From NCBI GenBank assembly GCA_027924585.1, contig BSBM01000877.1, positions 2,729,501 to 2,793,500 on the forward strand: DNA of 64,000 nucleotides. The letters run 5' to 3'. A program made the position numbers and the translations under genes. This DNA is from Larix kaempferi. Taxonomy: Eukaryota; Streptophyta; Pinopsida; Pinales; Pinaceae. A model generated the notes under the pieces. That model saw nothing but the letters and a program-made list of their open reading frames with translations. It had not been told where the DNA came from and did no database searches. Position 1 is the first letter of the stretch; the number at the start of each line of letters is the position of its first letter. Positions 24,501-36,500 of this stretch are shown one piece after another.

Positions 24501-27500
24501 GTGTGCCATTGTGTATTTTCTGTTAATGCATAAGAATCAATATAAGTTTGTACTTCACTGTTAAGGTTTAAAACTTACAGATCTAAGGCTGAGTGTATAG
24601 CTGCATGATCTAGTTTATGGCTGCATGATTTTCATATGGAAGTTATAAGACAATTTTCTTGGATGCTGTACAATTTCCATACTACGAATTTGTATGACGA
24701 TGGATGACATGATTTTGGCAGCTGGCAGCTATGTATTACAACAGCGGCTCCTTTATCTCAAAGGCGACAGCTAGTTTGACAAATGGCAGCTCTTTCAAAT
24801 TGATACTCCTGTCACTGTGCCCTTTTTTTCTCACTAAAATACATCCACGATTTTCCTTTAACACGGATTCTAGAGGCACTTATTTCTTCTAAACTTCATT
24901 TACATTTCCAGTGTAATCATGATCATGAACGAATAGGCTTTCAAATGCTTGCATGAACTCTGGATCTTTCCAATCTGACAGCATGTAGCAGTTAGCAATA
25001 AATAACAAGGACATGCAATAAATGATTCGGTAATGAACGAACCATGAACTCCTAGGTTAATGTGATGAACAAATAAAACAATAGAGCATGCACAAAACCC
25101 AATGTAGGCTGAAACATGGACTCAAGAATGATATTCTTCAAGTCACTGAATATAATAACACTGAGCCTCTTTTATAGAGCTCGTGTCATGTAAAACCTAG
25201 TTGTAACTTGTAACCTAATCATCAATTGACCTAAGTCACTTATAAACCATGATTTTATTACACCATATAAGCCTTATACTATTGCTTGGTCAAATCACTC
25301 AACCTAGGGAGACGAACCCTAGCTTCTTGTTCTATTGTTGGAGTTTGTTTCTGACTAACTCTATTAGCTTATTATTGTTGAATCTTCTCAAAGAATTAGT
25401 TACATGCAAAAACTATTTTGTTGTTTTCCTTAGAAAAGAGGATCAGTATTATATTGTTTTTCCTAGTAAAGGATGTAGATCTTAACAATTCTCCTAGGAA
25501 AGGATGTAGATCTCAACAACTTATTTCTTTTAGTAAGGTATTTGTAGAGGAAGTTAGGAATGTAATATTTTATTGTACTCCTTGGAGAACTAATGGATCT
25601 AGGAAAACAAGTATTTGTTGATCGTATAAGAAAGTTGAGCTAAAACCAATATAAGGGTTTGATCTCTTCATTTGGAGGGGAGGTGGTTTGAGGAACTTAT
25701 ATATTGCTGTATGGTGCTATTGGAGATGTTTTAGCCTACATACATTGGAACCTTGCTGCTGAATAATCTCGAGTCAATTTGCATTGTTAGAGATATACTT
25801 GTAGAAAGGCATCTAGAATGCGTAACCTTTTCTTTGAATTGGATTAGCCAAGTAGTGAATTCTCTTGGGTCAATTTGCATTGTTAGATATCTACTTGTGG
25901 AATAGCATCAGCATCTAGAATGGGTAACATTTTCTATGAATTGAATTATCTAAGTAATGAATGTATTTTCCTTTCTCTTATTATCTTCAGCCTAATGCAA
26001 GTATTTCCCTAGTATCTTACATCAACCTGCAAAATCCTGCTCAAGTAATCAGTAAGGAAATTCAGTTGCAATCCATATATCCATTACAGGCCTGGGTAAG
26101 TCCAAGGTGGGATGAATCTTCATTAACATGATTCTTATTAAATACATGGAGAAATGACCTTTGTTCTTCATCTCCCAAGAGGTCCCGACTCCTGTAAACT
26201 TTTCACTGACCCTTACTTTTAATAGGAAACTATTATAATCTAATATTTCCAAAAGATACAAATAATCCTGTACGATTAAGTATCCAACAATTCGGTTGTA
26301 TACCCCTTCCCTAAGTTGCAGGAAACTTGGGTCTGGCACCCATTTCATCCCCGGAAACCCATTTCCATCTGTACGAACGCATTTCCCGTATGGGAAACGC
26401 ATTTCATACGGATGGAAACGCATCTCCACCACGCTTCCTCTCCTGTACAGAGTGTTTCCCCTTAAATAAAACCTGTCACTTAAAAAACCAACCCATCACT
26501 TAGAAGTGGAATTATAAATACTTCTTCTACTCTACATTATGTTGTTGGGCATGCTTCTTGTTCTATTTTTTAGGAAGACTATGAATATGAGGATGACTAT
26601 TAGTCTGAGCTCATGTTTTACTTTTATTTCTATGTCAGTATGTTCTGTGTTCACAGTTTGATACATTGTACTTGTAGCTTCATACATAAAGGCTAATTTT
26701 GGATATATACTATTACTATATAGCCTCATCTATAAAAGCTGTTTTTGGATATTACTACTTGCATGAATGAAATGATATAGACTTGGGTAAAATGTGATGT
26801 TACATGTATGATTTAAATTTTATCTGTATCATTTTTCATTTATCACCTGGCAATGTTGCTTGCAACTAAATGTGATTAAAAATTCCTGGTTTATGTTTTA
26901 TAATAATTTTGTCCTTGCTTATATCGCGTTTCCCTGTTTCCAAAATTTGGGGGGGTTGCGTTTCCCCGTTTTGTTCCCGTTTCCCCGTTTTGTTCCTGTT
27001 TCTCCGTTTCGTGCAATTTAGCCCCTTCCCTTTTTCAAGATGGGTCTTCTCATGTTCTCTTCCTTATGACTTCATATGCCCCATGAACCTAACACTAGTC
27101 TTGATTCCACCATCACCCATCTTTATAATCTATAATCCTAAAAACATGTTTTGCTAGAGTTAAACTCTTCCTTCACCTTAAGATTTCATGACATAAATCT
27201 ATCAATCCTAGCTAGGGAAGCCCCATTTGTGCTGGAGGAGAGCCAACCTAAAGAATAGAGAGAGTTGGTGAGGTAACTGTGGCTTCTCTCTTAGTTCAAC
27301 CAAGATCTTGCTTTTGCTTTAAGGTTTTATCACAGGAAGCAAAGGGTTTTGCTTGTAGCAAAGATTAATAGTCTCCCATCCTTTGTACAAAATTGAAAAT
27401 AACAAATAATGACAAGATGAAGAGACACCCATATACACTCATACAACAAATCATGGAGGTTGACAGAAAATAAAACATTGTATTAATATTGATGTTGTAT

Positions 27501-30500
27501 CAAGCATATCTCTTCGTACATCACATATATCAATCAATATACAAAGCATATTTATAGCACCCATAAGAGGTTACAGTGGTTTACCCGTAACCCACCTAAC
27601 CTTTTACATGCTAAATGTTTAATTTGTTCACATGTTATTATCACTAACTTTAACAGAAAAATCATGAACACCAGAATTTATACAAATATTTGAGTTGACA
27701 TTACCCCAACAACATATACCAAAAGCAGCCAATAGAATAAATCAGTTCATCATGACTGCAGAAGTGCATATGGAATCCTGAAGCAGATCTAGCACTAAGA
27801 CACCAAATGTAATATTTGACAAGTAAATACATAAGCTTAAGACTTGTTAAATAGAAAACCTAAGTATCTCTAAATAATTCCAAAACCAGATCATATCCAC
27901 AAATATAATCATACCGTGACATGACAAGGAGACACGGTTGCAGAGAGTTTCCAATCTAAGTTTTCTCCAATAGGAGAGTGTACAAATGTAGCAGCAAGTG
28001 CATATTCCTTCTCTTCACTGCTGACACTCTGTGGCAAAATCATGCATACTGAGAATCAGTAATTTGATGTTTTCAACATGAAGTATTCAGGGATGAAGGT
28101 AAGCTAAATGTTGAGATCAACTCAAAGGGAAGGAAAATATGACCTGTATAAGGGATCCTTCAGGAGCAGAAACACCATATAACTTCAGTTTTGTATCACA
28201 ATGAATGCTCTTGGGATAACTTCTAAGACCAACATGAAGACTCTCAAACTTCCCACAGATGATTTCCAAATTTTGGTTGTTTACAATTCGAGCTGCACTT
28301 TTCCCAACAGTAGCATCCAAGGAGTACTGTAGCATGTCTGGAGGCTCCTTATCAGAAAGCACAAAGAAGTTCTTTGCAGAATTGTAGCTTAAAAGTTCAT
28401 TAAGCTTCTTCCACTCCTCTTTTGTCAACTGTCCTAGATGTGGCATGTCAGTAACCCCTTCCGAATCTTCAGAAGCATTAGATGGGTTTGAGTCTGATGC
28501 TGTTGACCGCCTATAAAACAGAGTATTTTGTTTATAAACATAGCATTTCTATTAGAAGAAATATTATTAGGAAAGAATCCCGCAAATAACTAAGACCAAT
28601 CTTGTGCATATTAATTTGAAACTAGGTGCACCAATCAAACATCAACAAACCATCCAAAAGACCACCAACTAGATTTCCTTGCACGTGCCCTCTCTAAGGC
28701 CATTTCCTTTGATCTTGCACTCTCAACTCTGGCATGAGCAAGTAGCCTACATATAACAATCAGGGAACCAACAAATGTTAGTCACCATGAGAATCTTTAT
28801 CTGCAAAATAACAATACCTTTACACAACCATTTCACTCCAGTGCACAACAGGCTACAAAAAATGTGTAAAAAACATAAACATTTATACATGTAAAAACAA
28901 TATGCCCACCTCCATAGAAGGATAACCTTTGCATCTAGCTCCTCCTCAATTTCTCTGATTTCTTTGTTATCCAGTCTGGGTATTTGTTGCAAATACACTG
29001 CATAAAGCCGAACATACTTCCTACGATGTTGACACAGACGAGAAACATTTTCCCATGACAGACGGTGCCTGAGAAACTCAAGTACAATAAAAGACGTTGA
29101 GAGTGTTGCCACAAAATAGCCTTCAAACTACAACTTGAAAAGAAAATTGAACCCTAACCAGACATGAAATCCATAATATGAAAGGCATCTCCAAAATTCA
29201 GCAAAGTTTGCCTCGGATTCTCCTTAAGTTTCAATTATTTTATGAATGGCCAATTATTTTATTGACTTCAAAAAATGGGAATATCTTTACCTTCTCATTA
29301 AACCATCACAACTGAGCCCCAGTGCTATCTATGCACATATTTTTCAGTAGATAAGATAAGATAATTTTATTAATGTCCAACAAATGACCACAAAAGTACG
29401 TCAATGGGACTCTGCAGTGCCATCATATCAATACAAAGTGGGAGCGTAAAAGTAGCTCCTATAAAAAGATAAAAGCAAAACTCAAATAAAACCCTAGTTC
29501 TGTAAATGGAGAGCCAATCATGGATAAAGATATATACAAGCAGAAATATGAAGAGAGCTGATCCATGGAAAGAGAGTGGATCCAAGAACTGTGATGCAAA
29601 AATGGTGATAGTGAAACTGTCATGGGCCACTGAATGTTGAAATTTTGTTAAAACTCAGAAATGATTTCCAATTTCAATAAATATTTGCACTCAGATTTAT
29701 TGCACGGAAAACTAAATATTCCAAATCTGAAAATTTATGAATGGAAACACTCTGAGATTTAATCTGGAAAATGCAGTGGAAAACTGAACACTAAAGTCTA
29801 AACACACATTTGACAAAGAGATTTTCTGGGCAATGCCACTGGAAAAACCCCAAAGGGAAAACCAGTCCAAGAGAGACTTTTATTGATGTGAGCCCACAGA
29901 AATTTCTAAGTGTTACAGCAGGAAAAAAAATCAGCATTAAATACAATTCACTTTCCTGGAAATCCATGCCAGCCCAACTCGAAATTCATGCCCAGTCTGT
30001 ACGGCCTGTATGGACAGCTTCTACAGTATACTCCTCGATTTTTGTGCTCAGAAAATCACACAGCTCAGCCCCTTGAAATCCATGCCTCTGGCTCAGCCTT
30101 GAATTCATGCCTCTGTCAGCTGTATGGCCTCGATTTTTGTGCCACAGTTCTGCTGTACGGACTGCTTGGAATTCCATGCCTCTGCTCAGCTGTACAAATC
30201 TCCTTGGAATTTGTGCCAGGAATCAGCTGTACGATTCAGTCAGGTGCTCTGTACAGCCTGCATTAAATGCTGAATTTGAATTGGGATTTGTGCCAAGTCT
30301 CCTTGGGAACTGTACCCCCTTTCTCTTTCAGCTGCCCTCTTATCCCTTTCTTCAGCTCTCAGCTCTCTCTCTCGAATGTGTCTAAACTCTCCTAGAACTC
30401 TCCTTTTATTGATTGAGGGAATGACTTAGTCACTTCATCTTCCAAGTGACTTTGTCTATTCATCTCCAAGACAAAGGATGAGTCAAATTTCACTTAATGA

Positions 30501-33500
30501 ATTTAAAAATCATTTTCACTCACCAATTAAATAAAAGTCACATTAACTTTATAACACTAAAGCTAATGTCTAGGAAATTCACTTAGGTCCTTTCTACATG
30601 CCTAGACACCAAGCCTATGTAGAAGACCTCCGGAGCTACAAAATCTAACACTCCCTCTTAGCGAGGGAGGTACTTCTGGCACCTCCTCCACCTGGACCTA
30701 TCTCCAACCCCATCACTCCATGTGCTACTGTAGCTACTCCCTTTGAACCAGAAGGCCTCCCTGCCACCTACACTAGAATTTGTATCAAAGACCGGTTCCG
30801 GCAAAACATGCTCCTAAGAGTCTCCTCGAACTCTTGAGCATCCAACAAAGTCATTTAGTACTAGCTAAATGTTAGATTTTTAAGTGTAATAACAATAAGG
30901 ATCACTGAAAGATAAACAAGCACAGCATGAACAATAGTACACAACAAATTTATCATGGGAAAACCCTCTCAAAGCAGAAAAACCCAGCAAACTTCTTCTA
31001 TATAGATTTTGCAGAATGTACAATAGTATCCCTCGTGCAAAGACCCAAAACAAGAAGACACCACAAGCAGCTACTCTGAACGACTCACACTCTCTACTCT
31101 TGTGAATTAGATAAGTGAGTGAAGTGTTTAAATGAGAAGGGCAAGCCTCCTATTTATACTAAAAAAAACACATGACCTTTTTACTAATTAGGTCGGCTTG
31201 ACTCACCTAACTAGGCCGACCTGTACACTTTACAATAAAATATTATTTTCTAGATCTTTCCAGGCCAACCTAACAGTTAGGGTTTACATTGACTCTTTCA
31301 ATCACTTTTACATAATTAATTACATTGATAATAATCCCAGTAGGGTGTACAATACAAATAATACAAATGGCTCAAATAATACAAATAAGAATATCTTCCG
31401 AAGTTACATTCTTCAACACTAAGTCTCCTAACAGTACTACAAGAAGCCTCACAACCAAATATCCCAGGTGCTAGCACGGACCCTGAATCCAAGATCCCCT
31501 TGGACCCAGCCATAGGCTGTCCTTGCAAAGTGTACGATCTCCATTGTTTGAATCCAAGCACTGTTGCTGCTGTGTCCAAGGTAGCTCCCTCTGGATATAT
31601 AAGTACATGTCCACACTGGAACACCACGTTGTATCCCTCATCCTCCAAAGTTGAAATAGAGAACAAATTTACATTCAACCCCAAAACAAACAACACCTCC
31701 ACCACCTCCAGAGATCCTCCTAACTCTAGCTAGAATCTCACACATCCAACCCCTTTCACTGCATGCATGGTGTCGACTCCACTATCAGCATAGTTATCTG
31801 AGACTATCTCTGAAACACTAAGGAACACCAACCTCATTCCCATCATATGGCGAAATGAACCACTGCCCACAACCCCCTTGTGTCAAATGTCCTTTCTCAA
31901 AGTCCCAACCCCTAATACCATGTTGAAATTTCGTTAAAACGCAAAAACAATTTTCAGTTCCAATAAATCATTTACACTTAGATTTATTGCACGGAAAACT
32001 AAATATTCCAAATTTGCAAATTTATGAATGGAAACACACTAAGATTTAATATGAAAAATGGAGCGGAGAAATGAACAATAAACACACATTCAACCACACA
32101 TTTGACATAGAGATTTTATGGGCAATGCCCCTGGAAAACCCCGAAGGGAAAACTAGTCCAAGCAAGAATTTTATTGATGTGAGCCCATAGAAATTTCTGA
32201 GTGCTACAGAAAAAGAAAAAAAGAACCAGCATTAAATATTTTAGATTTTTCTTAGCAGTTAGATGTTTTTAAACTTCTCAAAACTTTTCTATCACATAAA
32301 CATAAACTGCATGCATATAAGGATCAATGAAATAAACACATCCACAGTAGACACAATGTTTACCCTGGGAAAACCCTCTCTAGGGGAAAACCCAACAACT
32401 TCTCTAGATATGATTCTTCAACAAGATACAATTTTAAATCTAGTGCCCAGCACCAGTTACATAAACAGAATAATGCTATACAAGAAAACTACAGAATAAC
32501 CTCTGAGTAGATGAGCCCTTCTGAGAACGAAGAAGAGAGAGAAAGATAGTAAACCCCAAAAGATGTCTTCTTAGTGCCTCTTCATCACTTGTCTTCACTT
32601 CCTTGGATCTACACACTTGCTTGCTTGCTTAAGCGAATTGTGGTGTGTCAAATGAGGCAACTTCACTTCTATTTTTACTGGAAAAGCCACTTTTCTAACT
32701 GGGCTGACTTGACCTTTTTGGCTAGGTCAATTTCACTTTAGTTGGGCCGACTTGTTCTTGGGCTTGTTATTATTCTTTCCTTTATTCTTTTCTTGTCCTT
32801 TTTCTTCGATTGACTTCTTCTTGTTGACTTCTAGAATCTTCTACGATCTAGAGAAGTTCTCTTTGAGCTTGCTATCCTCCGCGATGCTCTCCAAGGACTA
32901 ACCACTTCCAAAGTGGCTTCTTTCTTCTTCACTGTCCCACTATACCCCACTAGCCAAGTATATGGCTATTTGACCTCTCCAAGAGGTTTGGTTGTTCCCC
33001 AATAGTCCTGACTATAACTCACTCCAGTATTCGATAGTCTCAGAGACCTTGACTATTATCTGGTAGTCATCTAAGGTCTTAACTATTGTCTCTACTCATG
33101 TGGGTGCACTCCACAAGAGATACTACGGCCCCTGGTTGTCTGAGTCATGTACCATGACTTACCGGTATCTGGGCCATGTACCACTGCATGACTTACCAAT
33201 GTCTGAGTCAGGTATTACTGCATGACTTATTGGTGTCTGAGCCATGTACCACTGCATGACTTACCGATGGGGAAGATGCCTAAGTCATGTACCACATGAC
33301 TAACTGGTGGGGGGGGGGTGGCTACTTGCTAATGCCTATGGAGAAACATCAACAAATACAATTCACTTTCTTGGAAATTTGTACTAGTCCACCTTGAAAT
33401 TCGTGCCCAATCTGCACAAACCATACCAACAGCTTCTATAGTCTGCTCCTCGATTTTCATGCTCAGAAAATCACACAACTCAACCCCTCGCAATTTGTGC

Positions 33501-36500
33501 CTCTGTCAATTGTACGACCTCGATTTTTGTGCCACAATTATGATGTACGGACGACCTCGATTTTTGTGCCACAGTTTTGATGTTCAGACTACCTAGAATT
33601 ATGTGCCTTCGCTCAGATATATGGACCTCCTCGAAATTAGTGCCAAGAATCAACTATACAGTTCAACCATAAATGCTCTATACAACTTGCATTAAATGAT
33701 GAATTTACATTAGGATTCGTGCCCAATTTCCTTGGGAACTATGCCCCTTTCTCTTTCAGTTGCTCTCTTCTCCCTTTCTTCAGCTCTCAGCTCTCTCTCT
33801 CGAATGTACCCCTGGTTGTCTAAGTCATGTACCATGACTTACCAATATCTGAGCCATGTCCAGTGCTCTCAGCTCTCTCTCTCAAATGTAACCCTAGCAG
33901 TCTAAACTCTCCAAGAATTCTCCTTTCATTAATTGAGAGAATGACTTTGTCACTTCATCTTCCAAGTGACTTTATCTCTTCATCTCCCAGTCAAAGGATG
34001 AGTCAAATTTCACTTAAAAAATTTAAAAATCATTTTCACTCACTAATTAAATAAAACTCAAATTAACTTTATAACACTAAAGTTAATGTCTAGGAAAGTC
34101 ACTTAGGTCCTTTCTACATGCCTAGAAACCAAGCCTATGTAGAAGACCTCTTGAGCTACAAAATCTAACACTAAAAGCACTGGAAGCATTAGGAGTATCT
34201 CTCCTACCATCCGAGGCCAACTGAAGGAAGCTCATAAGAGTGCTATGTCTAGAGGAAGAGCTAGAAGAGGGAACTGCAATGAGTATTGCACCGCAACCTG
34301 GAGGAGGGTACATGATGTTGCAACCTGGAAGAAGTCGTACATCTGTTGTGATGGGATTGAGACTGTCCCCTTCGTTGGTTTTAGGCAGAGGTAGAGGTGG
34401 ATTGTCGTGTCCTAATTTAGTCAAGGTTTGTGCCATCATCTTTCTGTCTCTCGGTACCCCTAGAGGTAGGAAGCACTAGAAAGAAGGAGGTGATACTCTG
34501 AAGGGCCTCCTGCAAGTACAAGGCTATCCATCTCTGATCAAGGTATCTGAAGAATCTAGTCAAAGTCTGTAGCTATCTGACAAGAAGGCCCAGGATAAGA
34601 TAATGAAACTGCCCCCATATCTCTTAGTAAATAGGACACCTAAAGATGAAGTGCTCCTCGGTCTCAAACTCTCCAAGGTGACATACCTGCAGATCTTGTC
34701 TAGACGGTCAAGCTGGTGATCTGTCTCTACTCGGAGACGATGACAGCTACTCTGAACTGGTCTAAAGAAATACAAAGAATGTGCACCCAATGGCGGAATG
34801 TGTAAGGGGTCCAAACAATGAGACCGCCCCTCAGATCCAAGAAGTGTGTAGCATAAAAGGCCACCTTGGGACATAACCCCCCCCCCCCCGGAGGGTTGAT
34901 CCAAGTGACTTGCACAAATTGTTTATAAATGTCATCTCTAGTGATTCTGTTCAACTCTTGTCTAGTAGGTAAGAGGCATCCAAGCACATTCAAGGAATAC
35001 CCAAAAGGAGGAATTTGATCCATCGCAATACCTGCATATGCTAAAAGATCTACAAAACACCCACAAACCAACATCTAGGGAAACCCGAAGAGCGCCTTTT
35101 CCTACCCCCGCGTCGTTCCAGCACCCACGGCTCCCTTACCTCGCCGTGTCTGCTCCCCTCTCAACTCGAGCTCTCTCCCCTTTCGTGGCTAAATGTGGGG
35201 TTAACTAATGGAGGAGCCGAAAGAAAACAAGGAGATGAAGGAGACTTCAAATCCCCACGCCCGGTATTTCAACAACAGAGGCCAATTCAGATACCTCAAT
35301 CAATGCCACAATAACCCGGGATCGATTTACAGCCCCACGGACATTGCCATGGAATCGGATTTCACATTCTAGACATCCCAAATTAAACAAATGCCAAGAA
35401 GAATGGAATCTCTCGAAGTGGAAAACAACAGGCTCCGTTCAAAGGTAAACACCCTTTCTGCTAGAGTCTTAGTGGTAGAAGGAGACAATTTATCCCTCAG
35501 GGAGATAATACACGAGAGCAAAGAGAAGGAAACTCTTCTCCCCCCGAGTGATGCATTACACGCAGAAATTCTTGACCTCAAGACCAAGCAGGAAGAAATT
35601 AGATCCCAACAGGCCTCCTTCAAACAAGAAACGGAATCACACATCAATTCGTGGGCACGGGTGGTTCGAGGTAAGGACAAAAGCCCTCCCCCTCTCATAG
35701 TAGTTGAGGAGGTGATGCAAGCCAAACTCGTGGAAGAACGAACCAGACGGGCAAGGGAATTGAATCTTAAGGTGAGAGTTCTCCCTTTACCTCACCCTTC
35801 CTCGGATCCTATGGAGGTAGGAATCAGGTTCCTCCGGGATACTCTTGACATATCCGACATAAATCTGGACAGAGCCTGATTGGGTCACTACTCCACTCTC
35901 TTCCTCAGATTCCGAAATGCAACGGATCGGCTGTGTGCCCTTAGGGCTAAACGGAAGTTGTTCTCCCTCCCCGGTAAGATATTCCTGACGAGGACCTCAC
36001 TAAGGCACAGGTTACAGAGCTTAAACAGTCCAGAGAACAGGTCGCGGCAGCAAGGTAGGCAAGGAAAACTTCAATGGGGTGAAGAAAACTTCAAGGTAAA
36101 ACGAAGGTTATGATCTTCAATGGGGTGAAGAAAACTTCAAGGTAAAACGAAGGTTATGATCTTCAATGGGGTGAAGAAAACTTCAGACTTTCACTTCCTA
36201 TTCAAGGGGGAGGAAGTCGAGATTACCAGCACCTATACTTACTTGGGGGTGCAGTTCTCAGGCCCCCGCTTCAGTCTACGACCAGCTCTTCAGCCTCGAA
36301 TCGGCAAAGGATATGGATCCTTAGCCCTTCTTGAGAGACAATGTTTTCGTCATCATTTCTAGGACATCTCGTCCAAGATGAGCCTTATGGACACCTCAAT
36401 CTATCCCACTGTTCTCTAGGGATCAGAGATTTGGGGACCCTCTTTACTCGAGTCAGATTGGGCCTCAGCTGAGCGAGTCTAGATCCTTCTTCTTCGTCGC

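Larger units (their letters stand above)
29635..34170 (-). mobile_element. Complete but internally deleted copia element with nested insertions
   Basis: LTRs at 29635-30650 and 31921-34170, flanked by CTGAA and CTAAA (4 of 5). Primer site (TGGTATTAGGGG) next to the right LTR sets the minus orientation. The internal region is only about 1.3 kb once the nested LTR (30870-31418) is removed. It encodes a pre-integrase fragment and nothing else. Confidence 0.8.
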
